Counted from the first letter of the stretch, positions 34,637 through 44,012 are shown. The stretch: DNA of 64,000 nt from Streptomyces niger (GCF_000718305.1 NZ_JOFQ01000014.1:124001-188000); one strand, 5' to 3'. Notes: generated by a model not told the origin, from the sequence alone. A program made the numbers and translations.

Positions 34637-37062
34637 TGGCAGGCCTCGCAGGATTCGGGGTTTTCCAGGGAGCAGGCGACCGCCTCGGGGTCGGCCGTCT
34701 GCTGGGGGACGGGGGTGTTGGCGGCGCCCGTGGCACGCGCGGACTGCGCGATCCGGGTCGCCGGGCGCGACCGCAGGTAGTACGTGGTCTTGATGCCGCG
34801 CTTCCAGGCGTAGGCGTACATCGAGCTGAGCTTGCCGATGGTCGGCGCGGCCATGAAGAGGTTCAGGGACTGGCTCTGGTCCAGGTACGGCGTGCGGTCG
34901 GCGGCCATGTCGATCAGCGCGCGCTGCGGGACCTCCCAGGCGGTCCGGTACAGCGCCCGGATCTCCTCGGGGATCCACGGCACGTCCTGCACCGAGCCGT
35001 TGCCCTCGCGCAGCGCCTCACGGGTGCGCGCGTCCCAGCTGCCCGCCTTCTTCAGGTCCTCCACCAGGTACGCGTTGACCTGCAGGAACTCCCCGCTCAG
35101 CGTCTCCCGCTTGAAGAGGTTGGAGACCTGCGGCTCGATGCATTCGTACACGCCCGCGATGGAGGCGATGGTCGCGGTGGGGGCGATCGCCAGGAGGAGT
35201 GAGTTTCGCATCCCGGTCGCCGCGATACGGGTGCGCAGCGCGGCCCAGCGGTCGGTCCAGCGCGGCTCGGCGTTCGGGTAGTGGTCCGGGTGCAGCACCC
35301 CGCGGGCGGTCCGGGTCGCGGACCAGTTCGGGTGCGGTCCGTGCCGCTCGGCGAGGTCGGCGGACGCCTCGTACGCGGCCAGCATGATCCGCTCGGAGAT
35401 CCGGGTGGACAGCTCGCGCGCCTCGGGGGAGTCGAACGGCAGGCGGAGGCGGAAGAAGACGTCCTGGAGGCCCATCAGGCCCAGACCCACCGGGCGCCAG
35501 CGCGAGTTGGACGCGCCGGCCTGCTCGGTCGGGTAGAAGTTGATGTCCACGACGCGGTCGAGGAAGGTCACGGCCGTACGGACGGTGGCGTCCAGCTTGT
35601 CCCAGTCCATCGCCTCCTCCCAGCCGGCGGCCTCATCGCCGAGGTGCGCGGCGAGGTTGACGGAGCCGAGGTTACAGACGGCGGTCTCGCTGTCGTCCGT
35701 GACCTCCAGGATCTCCGTGCAAAGGTTGGAGGAGTGGACGACGCGGCCGGGCTCGGCGGTCTGGTTCGCGGTGCGGTTGGCGGCGTCCTTGAAGGTCATC
35801 CAGCCGTTGCCGGTCTGCGCGAGCGTGCGCATCATCCGCGCGTACAGCGTGCGCGCCGACACCGCCTTGACGGCCTTCCCCTCGGCCTCCGCCTTCCGGT
35901 ACGCGGCGTCGAACTCTTCGCCGTACAGGTCCACCAGCTCCGGCGCGTCCGCCGGCGAGAACAGCGACCAGTCCCCGTCCGCCTCCACCCGGCGCATGAA
36001 CTCGTCCGGGATCCAGTGCGCGATGTTCAGGTTGTGCGTACGCCGCGCCTCCTCACCCGTGTTGTCGCGCAGCTCCAGGAACTCTTCGATGTCCGCGTGC
36101 CAGGTCTCCAGGTACACGCAGGCCGCGCCCTTGCGACGGCCGCCCTGGTTCACCGCGGCGACCGAGGCGTCCAGCGTGCGCAGGAACGGCACGATGCCGT
36201 TGGAGTGCCCGTTGGTGCCGCGGATCAGCGAACCGCGGGCGCGCACCCGGGAGTACGACAGGCCGATGCCGCCCGCGTGCTTCGAGAGGCGCGCGACCTG
36301 GTGGTACCGGTCGTAGATCGAGTCCAGCTCGTCCAGCGGCGAGTCCAGCAGATAGCAGGAGGACATCTGCGGGTGCCGGGTGCCGGAGTTGAAGAGTGTG
36401 GGGGAGGACGGCAGGTAGGAGAGCGTGCTGGTCAGCCCGTACAGCTCCGCGACGTCCGCGAGCGCCCGCTCGGAGTGGTCCTCGGCCAGGCCGCACGCCA
36501 CCCGCAGCAGGAAGTGCTGCGGGGTCTCGATGACCTTGCGGGTGAGTGGGTGGCGCAGCAGGTAGCGCGAGTACACCGTGCGCAGCCCGAAGTAGCCGAA
36601 ACGGTCGTCGGCGCCGCCGGCGCGGGCCTCGTCCACCAGGGCGTCCAGCCGGGCGGCGTGGGTGCGGACGAACTCCGCGGTGCCGTCCGCGATCAGGCCC
36701 TCACGGTGGCCCGTGGCGACCGAAGCGGCGAAGCCCGTCGCGCCCTGGCTCGCGGCCTCCTCGGCGATCGCGGCCGTCAGCAGCCGCGCGGCCAGCTTGG
36801 AGTACTGCGGTTCGTCGCCGATCAGCCCCGCCGCGGCCTCCATCGCCAGCTCGCGCAGCTCCGCCTCGTCCGAACGGGCGTTGCGGCCGCGGAGCGCGGC
36901 CGCCGCGACCTTGCCCGGGTCGGTGGCCGGCAGATCCGCGGTGAGGTCGGTCAGCGTGCGCAGCAGGGCCGTACCGGGACCGTCGTGAGTCTGCGCGACT
37001 GCGGGCCGCGCCTCCTGTGCCGACTGCGCCTGTTGTGCTGACTCGGCTGGCGCGATGGTCAC
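34633..37062 (-). CDS. nrdA: Class Ia ribonucleotide reductase, alpha subunit
   Basis: An 809-residue catalytic subunit that reduces ribonucleoside diphosphates. Active-site blocks include SSCYLLD (first redox Cys), HSSNLCTEIL (catalytic Cys and Glu) and ASNSRWRPVGLGLMGLQD; the C-terminal CEACQ (Cys805 and Cys808) is the shuttle disulfide. There is no N-terminal ATP-cone of the E. coli kind: the first 80 residues are low-complexity and helical. GTG 37062 follows GGGAG by about nine bases. A cobalamin riboswitch and paired NrdR boxes lie upstream. Confidence 0.95.
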   Translation of the reverse strand: MTIAPAESAQQAQSAQEARPAVAQTHDGPGTALLRTLTDLTADLPATDPGKVAAAALRGRNARSDEAELRELAMEAAAGLIGDEPQYSKLAARLLTAAIAEEAASQGATGFAASVATGHREGLIADGTAEFVRTHAARLDALVDEARAGGADDRFGYFGLRTVYSRYLLRHPLTRKVIETPQHFLLRVACGLAEDHSERALADVAELYGLTSTLSYLPSSPTLFNSGTRHPQMSSCYLLDSPLDELDSIYDRYHQVARLSKHAGGIGLSYSRVRARGSLIRGTNGHSNGIVPFLRTLDASVAAVNQGGRRKGAACVYLETWHADIEEFLELRDNTGEEARRTHNLNIAHWIPDEFMRRVEADGDWSLFSPADAPELVDLYGEEFDAAYRKAEAEGKAVKAVSARTLYARMMRTLAQTGNGWMTFKDAANRTANQTAEPGRVVHSSNLCTEILEVTDDSETAVCNLGSVNLAAHLGDEAAGWEEAMDWDKLDATVRTAVTFLDRVVDINFYPTEQAGASNSRWRPVGLGLMGLQDVFFRLRLPFDSPEARELSTRISERIMLAAYEASADLAERHGPHPNWSATRTARGVLHPDHYPNAEPRWTDRWAALRTRIAATGMRNSLLLAIAPTATIASIAGVYECIEPQVSNLFKRETLSGEFLQVNAYLVEDLKKAGSWDARTREALREGNGSVQDVPWIPEEIRALYRTAWEVPQRALIDMAADRTPYLDQSQSLNLFMAAPTIGKLSSMYAYAWKRGIKTTYYLRSRPATRIAQSARATGAANTPVPQQTADPEAVACSLENPESCEACQ

Positions 37063-37194
37063 CTTGTGCTCTCCCTCACTCGGCCGGTGCCAGGGGAGGA
37101 GCGACGGAGGCGTACGGGCAGCCGCGCCGGACTATCTTCCGGGCACGCGGACACACCACGCAGCGTCCACCGGCCCAACCCACGGAGCCCGGAC

Positions 37195-37330
37195 GTCTCG
37201 ACGCCCGCACCGGGACGGCTGCGGGCGTACCGTCGGCAGGTCATCGGACTCGCGAGCGGGCGGAAAATGCCTACTCAGCACACCGTTGCGGGACAGTTCC
37301 GGATTCGCACCGGATTCCCCTGCGGCGACA
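37195..37330 (-). ncRNA. Cobalamin (B12) riboswitch in the nrdAB leader
   Basis: On the minus strand the leader carries the conserved core: GGGGAATCCGGTGCGAATCC, then ACTGTCCCGCAACGGT, and finally the B12 box AGTCCGATGACCTGCC (37250-37235). A 9-bp hairpin, ACGCCCGCA with TGCGGGCGT (37228-37201), follows the box and is the likely expression platform, about 140 bases before the nrdA start. Adenosylcobalamin would turn nrdAB off when the B12-dependent class II reductase can work, as known in S. coelicolor. Outer limits are approximate. Confidence 0.93.
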
Positions 37331-37340
37331 GCGAGGACGA

Positions 37341-37387
37341 GCATACATCTTGTGCCGCCCCTCGCGACCATCCCTATATCTAGTGTC
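37341..37387 (-). promoter_or_regulatory. Two NrdR boxes upstream of nrdAB
   Basis: On the plus strand GCATACATCTTGTGCC (37341-37356) and CCCTATATCTAGTGTC (37372-37387) both match the 16-base NrdR palindrome (consensus near ACACTATATCTTGTGT). Their starts are 31 bases apart, three helical turns, the standard spacing for NrdR sites. They sit just upstream of the riboswitch, where the promoter must be. NrdR would repress when dATP is high. Confidence 0.85.
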
Positions 37388-37501
37388 GCCAGGCTGCGGT
37401 ACGTGCTGCCCTGCGCACGGATGGTCACCTTCCCCGGAGGCCGCCGGGCCCATCGGCCCCACCGTCCCTCACCCGTCCCCCACCGCCCCCCTCACAGGGC
37501 G

Positions 37502-38035
37502 TCAGTTGCCGGGCGCCTCCCGGGACAACGGCTCCAGGGCGAACGTCAGCAGATCCGCCAGCCCCGGTACCGGGGACCAGTCGCGCTCCGGCGTCCGCCT
37601 GAAGCCCAGCCGCCGGTAGATCCGCTGCGCGCCGTGCATCGAAGGTTGCGAGGACAGCACGACACGTACACAGCCCTCGGTCTCCCGCGCACGGTCCAGG
37701 CACGCGCGCACCAACGCCTCGCCCACCCCGCGGCCGCGTGCCTCCTTCGCGACCGCCAGCATCCGGAACTCCGCCTCACCCGGCCGCGCGATGTCCGCCC
37801 ACACCCCGCCCGCCGGCACGAACGTCACCCCGCCCAGCACCTCGCCGTCCGCCACGGCCACCAGCACCTCCGCCTCGGCGGCCCGCCGCGCCACGTCCCG
37901 CAGCACCGGCAGGTAAGCGTCGTCCTCCCCGAACGTCAGCAACCCGTCACCGAGATACGCCTGTGCGGTGATCTCACCCAGCCGCGCGTGCTCCTCCGTG
38001 CGTATCCGTCTGATCACGACATCCATGGGGTCCAT
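37502..38035 (-). CDS. GNAT-family N-acetyltransferase
   Basis: A 177-residue GNAT protein. The acetyl-CoA pyrophosphate loop is AVAKEARGRGVGEALVRAC, followed by SSQPSMHGAQRIYRRLGFRR, the usual final strand-helix motif. The substrate is unknown. ATG 38035 is used: CACACT ends seven bases upstream, suggesting a leaderless mRNA; an in-frame Met nine bases further in is the alternative. It lies between the nrdAB regulatory region and the transporter terminator, on the same strand as both. Confidence 0.85.
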   Translation of the reverse strand: MDPMDVVIRRIRTEEHARLGEITAQAYLGDGLLTFGEDDAYLPVLRDVARRAAEAEVLVAVADGEVLGGVTFVPAGGVWADIARPGEAEFRMLAVAKEARGRGVGEALVRACLDRARETEGCVRVVLSSQPSMHGAQRIYRRLGFRRTPERDWSPVPGLADLLTFALEPLSREAPGN

Positions 38036-38064
38036 GACCCTCAGTGTGCACCGGGGGTACGACA

Positions 38065-38095
38065 ACGGGCCGCCGGTTTCCCACCGGCGGCCCGT
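38065..38095 (-). terminator. Terminator after the sodium:solute symporter operon
   Basis: A 13-bp stem, ACGGGCCGCCGGT against ACCGGCGGCCCGT, around TTCCC, starting about 25 bases after the symporter stop. Confidence 0.8.
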
Positions 38096-38118
38096 CGGGC
38101 GGGAGGTTCAGCCGTGAC

Positions 38119-39804
38119 TCAGTGCACGGACCCCGCCGTGGCCGGCGGCAGCTCCACCTGGACGCCCTTGTCGCCGGCGTCCGCCGTGTAGTCCTCGGGC
38201 GAGGTCTCGTCGACCCCGGCCGGCGCCTTCGCGGCCCGCAGCACGACCGTCAGCACGACCGTGACCAGGACGTTCAACACGAACGCGGTCAGGCCGATGT
38301 AGCCGATCTCGCCGATGCCGGGGATCTCCGCGTTCGAACCGCCGAAGTGCTTCTGCGTCGGACTGGCCACGCCGTACGCCGCGACCGTGCCGTACACCAT
38401 GCCGACCGCCCAGCCGGCGAGCAGTGCCCAGCGGTGGAACCACCGGGTGAACAGGCCGCCCACCAGCGCCGGCATGGTCTGCAGGATCCAGATGCCGCCC
38501 AGCAGCTGGAAGTTGATCGCCACCGTCTTGTCCATCGTCAGGACGAAGACCAGCGCACCCACCTTCACCAGCAGCGACACCAACTTGGCCACCTTGTGCT
38601 CCTGCGCGGGCGTGGCGCCGGGCTTGAGGAAGTCCTTGTAGATGTTGCGGGTGAAGAGGTTCGCCGCGGCGATCGACATGATGGCCGCGGGCACCAGCGC
38701 GCCGATGCCGATCGCAGCGAACGCCACGCCCGTGAACCAGTCGGGGAACATGTTCTCGAACAGCTGCGGAATCGCCAGCTGCCCGTTCTGCACCTTGATC
38801 CCGGCCGCGATCGCCATGAAGCCCAGCAGCGCGAGCAGGCCCAGCATCAGCGAGTACAGCGGCAGGATCGTGGTGTTGCGGCGGATCACGTTGCGGCTCT
38901 GCGAGGAGAGCGTCGCCGTGATCGAGTGCGGGTACATGAACAGCGCCAGCGCCGAGCCCAGCGCCAGCGTCGCGTACGCCCACTGCGCGTTCGGGCCGCT
39001 CGCCAGCTCGCCGCGCGGCTTCCCGGTCGCCGGGTTCGTCTGCGCGAACGCATCGCCCGCCACGTGGAAGATGTGGTCGAACCCGCCCAGCTTGATCGGG
39101 ATGTAGATGATCGCCACCGCGATGACGATGTAGATCAGTCCGTCCTTGACGAACGCGATCAGCGCGGGCGCGCGCAGGCCGGAGGAGTAGGTGTACGCGG
39201 CCAGCACGCCGAAGGCGATCAGCAGCGGCAGGTCCTTGATGAACCAGTTCGTGCTCTCGCCGCCGCCGACGCCCATCACGTCCAGCACCGCCTGGATGCC
39301 GACGAGCTGCAGCGCGATGTACGGCATCGTGGCGAGGATGCCGGTGAGCGCCACCGCCAGCGACAGGGCCTTGGAGCCGAAGCGGCCGCGCACGAAGTCC
39401 GAGGTGGTGACGTACCCGTGCTTGTGCGACACCGACCACAGCCGCGGCAGGAAGGTGAAGATCAACGGGTACACGAGGATCGTGTACGGCACGGCGAAGA
39501 AGCCGGCGGCGCCCGCCGCGTAGATCGCCGCGGGCACGGCGACGAAGGTGTACGCGGTGTACAGGTCGCCGCCGAGCAGGAACCACGTCACCCACGTGCC
39601 GAAGCTGCGGCCGCCCAGGCCCCACTCGTCGAGGTTGTCGGACTGCTCGGCCTTGCGCCAGCGCGCGGCCAGGAAGCCCATGACCGTCACGGCGAGGAAG
39701 AAGAAGATGAAGACGGCGAGCGCGATGCCGTTCACGCCGCCGGAGGCGTCGGCCGCGAGGACGTGCCCGGACGCCGACGGGGCCTGCATTGCCAGGGGCA
39801 TCAC
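38119..39804 (-). CDS. Sodium:solute symporter, monocarboxylate (MctP)-like
   Basis: A 561-residue permease with about 13 membrane helices. Family blocks are FLAVTVMGFLAARW, EWGLGGRSFGTWVTWFLLGGDLYTAYTF and SSGLRAPALIAFVKD, and a conserved helix opens ALFMYPHSITATLS. The closest group is the monocarboxylate permeases MctP and YjcG-type, carrying lactate, pyruvate, acetate or alanine. The start is GTG 39804, overlapping the stop of the upstream small gene (GTGA); ATG 39801 is directly next to it. The small DUF3311 partner is the usual companion of this subfamily. Confidence 0.88.
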   Translation of the reverse strand: MMPLAMQAPSASGHVLAADASGGVNGIALAVFIFFFLAVTVMGFLAARWRKAEQSDNLDEWGLGGRSFGTWVTWFLLGGDLYTAYTFVAVPAAIYAAGAAGFFAVPYTILVYPLIFTFLPRLWSVSHKHGYVTTSDFVRGRFGSKALSLAVALTGILATMPYIALQLVGIQAVLDVMGVGGGESTNWFIKDLPLLIAFGVLAAYTYSSGLRAPALIAFVKDGLIYIVIAVAIIYIPIKLGGFDHIFHVAGDAFAQTNPATGKPRGELASGPNAQWAYATLALGSALALFMYPHSITATLSSQSRNVIRRNTTILPLYSLMLGLLALLGFMAIAAGIKVQNGQLAIPQLFENMFPDWFTGVAFAAIGIGALVPAAIMSIAAANLFTRNIYKDFLKPGATPAQEHKVAKLVSLLVKVGALVFVLTMDKTVAINFQLLGGIWILQTMPALVGGLFTRWFHRWALLAGWAVGMVYGTVAAYGVASPTQKHFGGSNAEIPGIGEIGYIGLTAFVLNVLVTVVLTVVLRAAKAPAGVDETSPEDYTADAGDKGVQVELPPATAGSVH

Positions 39805-40070
39805 TGGGAGCCCCCGTCCTTGCGGGCGCGCAGCGCACGCTGCTCACGCCGCACGAGCTTGTACGCGGTCATCGTCAGCGCCGTCGAGATCAGCACCCAC
39901 AGCATCTGGTACCAGTAGAAGAACGGGATGCCGATCAGGGTCGGTTCGACCTTCGCGTACGAACTCACCCAGAGCATGGCCACGAACGGAATGAACAGGC
40001 ACAGGCCGGCCACCACACGCGTGGGCGTGACGATCGGCCCGGACCGGGGTGTTTCGGCTGGCTCTGTCAT
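39801..40070 (-). CDS. DUF3311 small membrane protein, symporter partner
   Basis: An 89-residue protein with two membrane helices (VVAGLCLFIPFVAMLWV and the region FFYWYQMLWVLISTALT) and a basic tail ending RARKDGGSQ. DUF3311 proteins are almost always encoded just before a sodium:solute symporter and probably assist it. ATG 40070 has GGAG about ten bases upstream; the frame could also begin at 40097. The gene is translationally coupled to the symporter. Confidence 0.85.
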   Translation of the reverse strand: MTEPAETPRSGPIVTPTRVVAGLCLFIPFVAMLWVSSYAKVEPTLIGIPFFYWYQMLWVLISTALTMTAYKLVRREQRALRARKDGGSQ

Positions 40071-40208
40071 ATCCGCTGCTCCATCCCTGGCGATCACCTA
40101 TGCAATGGCCAGGAATCTAAGCGCCCCGAGCGACGTCCGTCACCCACCGTCCGCATATCGGTACGGACACGGTTTGGGTGCGGGGTGGGGGTGCGGGGGT
40201 GAGTCCCG

Positions 40209-40544
40209 TCAGCAGCAGCGGAAGCCCGCGCCGGGGTCTCCCTCCTGGGCGTCCGTGCGGCGGCGTTCGAACTCGCGGCGCGTGGGCACCGGCGCGTCCG
40301 GGTCGTGCCGACGGAGGTGGCCGACATACCGTTCGTACGCCGACTCGCCGGTCAACTCCCGTACGTACCATCGGATGCCACGGCCCCACCGCGCCACCGC
40401 GGCCACCCACCGAGGACTCCGGGGGGCGGCCCGTCCCGCCTGTGCCGCCCCGGTGGCTCGCGCCCCGTGCGCCGTACCTCCCGACTGTGCTGCCGCCATG
40501 GCCCGCACCCTCCGCGTCGCACCTGCCGCCCGTGTCGCACTCAT
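40209..40544 (-). CDS. YbdD/YjiX-family small protein, CstA partner
   Basis: The 60 C-terminal residues match the YbdD/YjiX (DUF466) family: WYVRELTGESAYERYVGHLR, then TRREFERRR, ending RCC. This small cytoplasmic protein accompanies CstA-type transporters and is needed for pyruvate uptake in E. coli. The first 45 residues are Ala/Gly-rich and may not all be translated, since several internal starts are possible. It lies 67 bases after cstA. Confidence 0.8.
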   Translation of the reverse strand: MSATRAAGATRRVRAMAAAQSGGTAHGARATGAAQAGRAAPRSPRWVAAVARWGRGIRWYVRELTGESAYERYVGHLRRHDPDAPVPTRREFERRRTDAQEGDPGAGFRCC

Positions 40545-40611
40545 CGCCGCCTCACGACCTCACCTCGTCTTCCCTTGCACCCTCGTGTCCTCACCTCGTG
40601 TCCTCACCTGA

Positions 40612-42795
40612 TCACCCCTCGCTCCGGTCGTCGCCCGTCCCCGTCCCCGTCCTCGCTGTCCTCGCTCCCGCTCCCGCTGCCGCCAGGAGTTCCGTCTTCT
40701 CCTCGCGTGTGGTGATCAGGCCGGCCGGGGCCACGAGGCGGGAGGCGACGTACGGGGCCTCGTGCAGCGGGGTCGCGTCCGGGGTGCGGAGGTGACGTAT
40801 GCAGACGCGGGTCGCGTCGGCGATGACGACGACGATCAGCAGGGCGAGCACCGCCGACAGCACGCCGTCCACCGTGGAGTTGGTGACGACCGTGTGCATG
40901 TCGTCCATCGACTTCGCGGGCGGCAGCACCTTTCCCGCGTCGATCGCGTCCTGGTAGACCGCGCGCTGCGTGAAGAACCCGACCTTCGGGTCACCGGAGA
41001 ACACCTTCTGCCAGCTCGCGGTCAGCGTGACCACCGCGTCCCAGGCCAGCGGCACGCCCGTGATCCAGGCCCATTTCACCCGTCCCGACTTCACCAGCAG
41101 CGTCGTACACACCGCCAGCGCGACCGCCGCCAGCAGCTGGTTGGAGATGCCGAAGATCGGAAAGAGCTGGTTGATGCCGCCCAGCGGCTCATGGACGCCC
41201 ACCCACAGGAAGTACCCCCACAGGCCGACCACGGCCGCGCTGCTCAGCAGCAGCCCCGGCTTCCAGCTGATGTCGCGAAACGGTTTCCAGGCGTTGCCCA
41301 GCATGTCCTGGAGCATGAAGCGGCCGACCCGGGTGCCCGCGTCCAGTGCCGTCAGGATGAACAGCGCCTCGAACATGATCGCGAAGTGGTACCAGAACGC
41401 CTTCATCCCGGAACCGCCCACCACCTGGGAGAAGATCTCGGACACGCCGACGGCGAGCGTCGGCGCGCCGCCCGTCCGGGACAGCAGCGTCTGTTCCTCC
41501 ACGGCCTTGGCCGCGGCGGTCAGCTGGTCGGGGGAGATCGCGTAGCCGAACTGGGCGACCGCGTGCGAGGCGGACTGGACCGTGTCGCCGATGACGCCGG
41601 CCGGCGCGTTCATCGCGAAGTACAGGCCGGGGTCGATGATGGAGGCCGCCACCAGCGCCATCACCGCGACGAACGACTCCATGAGCATCGAGCCGTACCC
41701 GATCATCCGGATCTGGGTCTCCTTCTGCACCATCTTCGGTGTGGTACCCGAGGAGATCAGGGCATGGAAGCCGGACAGGGCGCCGCAGGCGATGGTGATG
41801 AAGGCGAACGGGAAGAGGGAACCGGCGAAGACCGGGCCGTCGCCGCGGCTCGCGAAGTCCGTCACCGCGTCCATCTTCAGCGTCGGGAGGGTGACCACCA
41901 CGCCCAGCGCCAGCAGGCCGATGGTGCCGATCTTCATGAAGGTGGAGAGGTAGTCACGGGGCGCGAGCAGGGTCCAGACGGGCAGCACCGAGGCGATGAA
42001 ACCGTACGCCACCAGCCAGATCACCAGGGTTTTCGGCTGGAGGGTGAAGGTGTCGGCCCAGGAGGACTCCGCGACCCAGCGACCGCCGACGAGGGCGAGG
42101 AGCAGGAGGGCGATGCCGATGAGGGAGACCTCGGTGATCCGGCCGGGACGGAGGAAGCGCAGGTAGATCCCCATGAGGAGGGCGATGGGAATCGTCATGC
42201 CGATGGAGAAGGTGCCCCAGGGGGACGCGGCCAGCGCGTTGACGATCACCAGCGCGAGCACGCCGAGCAGGATGATCATGATGGCGAAGGCGGCGAGCAG
42301 TGCCGCGGCACCGCCGAACGGGCCGATCTCCTCGCGCGCCATCTGCCCCAGCGACTTGCCGTCCCGCCGGGTGGAGAAGAAGAGGACCACCATGTCCTGC
42401 ACGGCCCCGGCGAAGACCACCCCGACGATGATCCAGATCGTGCCGGGGAGGTAGCCCATCTGCGCGGCGAGCACCGGCCCGACCAGGGGCCCGGCGCCCG
42501 CGATCGCCGCGAAGTGGTGGCCGAGCAGCACGCGGCGGTCGGTGGGGTGGAAGTCGATGCCGTTGTTCAGCCGCTCGGCCGGCGTCGCGCGGGTCTTGTC
42601 GACCCGCAGGACGCGCGTGGCGATGAAGCGGGAGTAGAAGCGGTAGCCGATGGCGTACGTGCCGAGCGCTGCGGCGACCATCCAGGCCGCCGACACCTCC
42701 TCGCCGCGGCTCAGCGCGAGGAGGGTCCAGCCGGTCGCGCCGATCAGCGCAACGGCTGTCCAGATGACGATCGTTCGGATGGATGTCGTACGCAC
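40612..42795 (-). CDS. cstA: CstA-family pyruvate/peptide transporter
   Basis: A 727-residue protein with about 16 membrane helices. CstA signatures are NNGIDFHPTDRRVLLGHHFA, AIAGAGPLVGPVLAAQMGYLPG, ALSGFHALISSGTTPKM and LFPIFGISNQLLAAVAL. CstA and its homologue BtsT import pyruvate; a peptide role was proposed first. The last 60 residues are a soluble Ala/Thr tail. With the following YbdD-like gene it forms the usual pair. It neighbours the unrelated MctP-like symporter, so two candidate monocarboxylate systems lie side by side. Confidence 0.93.
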   Translation of the reverse strand: MRTTSIRTIVIWTAVALIGATGWTLLALSRGEEVSAAWMVAAALGTYAIGYRFYSRFIATRVLRVDKTRATPAERLNNGIDFHPTDRRVLLGHHFAAIAGAGPLVGPVLAAQMGYLPGTIWIIVGVVFAGAVQDMVVLFFSTRRDGKSLGQMAREEIGPFGGAAALLAAFAIMIILLGVLALVIVNALAASPWGTFSIGMTIPIALLMGIYLRFLRPGRITEVSLIGIALLLLALVGGRWVAESSWADTFTLQPKTLVIWLVAYGFIASVLPVWTLLAPRDYLSTFMKIGTIGLLALGVVVTLPTLKMDAVTDFASRGDGPVFAGSLFPFAFITIACGALSGFHALISSGTTPKMVQKETQIRMIGYGSMLMESFVAVMALVAASIIDPGLYFAMNAPAGVIGDTVQSASHAVAQFGYAISPDQLTAAAKAVEEQTLLSRTGGAPTLAVGVSEIFSQVVGGSGMKAFWYHFAIMFEALFILTALDAGTRVGRFMLQDMLGNAWKPFRDISWKPGLLLSSAAVVGLWGYFLWVGVHEPLGGINQLFPIFGISNQLLAAVALAVCTTLLVKSGRVKWAWITGVPLAWDAVVTLTASWQKVFSGDPKVGFFTQRAVYQDAIDAGKVLPPAKSMDDMHTVVTNSTVDGVLSAVLALLIVVVIADATRVCIRHLRTPDATPLHEAPYVASRLVAPAGLITTREEKTELLAAAGAGARTARTGTGTGDDRSEG

Positions 42796-42919
42796 TGGCC
42801 GTCCTCCCGTCCCGACGGTGACGGAAGGACCGTAGGACAGGGGATGTGACGTGCGCTACACCCTGTGGAAAACCCGGGTGACGGGGATGTGCGGTTCCGT
42901 TTCGTCCGGGTCCGCTCCG

Positions 42920-43024
42920 CTTCAGTCGCCGACGCCTCCACTTCAGTCGCCGGCTCCTCCACTTCAGTCGCCGGCTCCTCCGCTTCGTTCGCCGGCGTCT
43001 CCGCTCCGTTCGTCGATGTCCCCG
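42920..43024. repeat. 21-bp tandem repeat, five units, downstream of dasR
   Basis: Units beginning CTTCAGTCGCCGGCTCCTCC start at 42941 and 42962, with a close copy at 42920 and two decaying copies at 42983 and 43004. The array fills about a third of the 286-base gap between dasR and cstA. On the minus strand it would read as a 7-residue acidic repeat (EEPATEV), but no start or ribosome site supports a gene. Confidence 0.8.
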
Positions 43025-43081
43025 CGCCCGCGGGGTGGCGGCCACCGCCTCGGGCCGTGGCCGTCGCCCCGCCCGTGCCGG

Positions 43082-43843
43082 TCAGCCGGTGGGCCGCTGG
43101 AGCCTGGCCACGAACTTGTACCGGTCGCCGCGGTAGACCGAGCGCACCCACTCCACCGGGCGCCCCTCGTGGTCCAGGGAGTGCCGGGAGAGCAGCAGCA
43201 TCGGCAGGCCGACGTCCGTGGCCAGCAGGCCGGCCTCGCGCGGGGTGGCCAGCGAGGTCTCGATGGTCTCCTCGGCCTCCGCCGGGCGGACGTCGTAGAC
43301 CTCGGCGAGCGCGGTGTAGAGGGAGGTGTACTTGACCAGGTTGCGGCGGAGCGCCGGGAAGCGCTTGGCCGAAAGGTGCGTGGTCTCGATGGCCATCGGT
43401 TCGCCGCTGGCCAGTCGCAGCCGTTCGATGCGCAGCACCCGGCCGCCGGCCGCTATGTCCAGCAGCCCGGCCAGCCGGTCGTCGGCGGTGACGTACCCGA
43501 TGTCCAGCAGCTGCGAGGTGGGCTCCAGGCCCTGGGCCCGCATGTCCTCGGTGTAGGAGGTCAATTGCAGGGCCTGGGAGACCTTGGGCTTGGCGACGAA
43601 GGTGCCCTTGCCCTGGATGCGCTCCAGCCGTCCTTCGACGACCAGCTCCTGCAGGGCCTGCCGCACGGTCGTCCGCGAGGTGTCGAACTCGGCGGCGAGG
43701 GTGCGCTCGGGCGGCACCGGCGTGCCCGGCGGCAGGGTCTCGGTGATTTCCAGCAAGTGCCGCTTGAGCCGGTAGTACTTGGGCACGCGAGCGGTGCGTG
43801 CGGCTCCGCTGCCGGGCTCCGCTCCGGCCCCGTCGGTCTCCAT
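43082..43843 (-). CDS. dasR: GntR/HutC-family repressor DasR
   Basis: A 253-residue GntR regulator of the HutC subfamily. The N-terminal winged helix includes [20 protein letters not shown] and [23 protein letters not shown]; the UTRA effector domain follows, with [13 protein letters not shown] and PMAIETTHL. In Streptomyces DasR senses glucosamine-6-phosphate and controls N-acetylglucosamine use, chitinases and antibiotic genes. It is divergent from dasA. ATG 43843, after GGAAGG, gives the expected length; the frame is open to 43915. Confidence 0.95.
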   Translation of the reverse strand: METDGAGAEPGSGAARTARVPKYYRLKRHLLEITETLPPGTPVPPERTLAAEFDTSRTTVRQALQELVVEGRLERIQGKGTFVAKPKVSQALQLTSYTEDMRAQGLEPTSQLLDIGYVTADDRLAGLLDIAAGGRVLRIERLRLASGEPMAIETTHLSAKRFPALRRNLVKYTSLYTALAEVYDVRPAEAEETIETSLATPREAGLLATDVGLPMLLLSRHSLDHEGRPVEWVRSVYRGDRYKFVARLQRPTG

Positions 43844-44001
43844 GGCCCGCCCTTCCGACTCCACTCGTGCTGTCGTCACCGGCTCCTCCGTACGTAGCGG
43901 CTCACATGGTGGCACGGGTGGGGTGCCGATGCTCCCTCGCAGGTCCGCGCCTGCCGGATGTCGGTCCGGTAACGGAGCCGACTGCGACCCTTATACACCT
44001 C

Positions 44002-44007
44002 TTGACA
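44002..44007 (+). promoter_or_regulatory. Likely -35 box of dasA
   Basis: TTGACA lies six bases before the first DasR operator. The matching -10 would fall inside or just after that operator (the sequence around 44019-44030), which would explain repression, but no good -10 hexamer stands out. Confidence 0.4.
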
Positions 44008-44012
44008 CCCCT

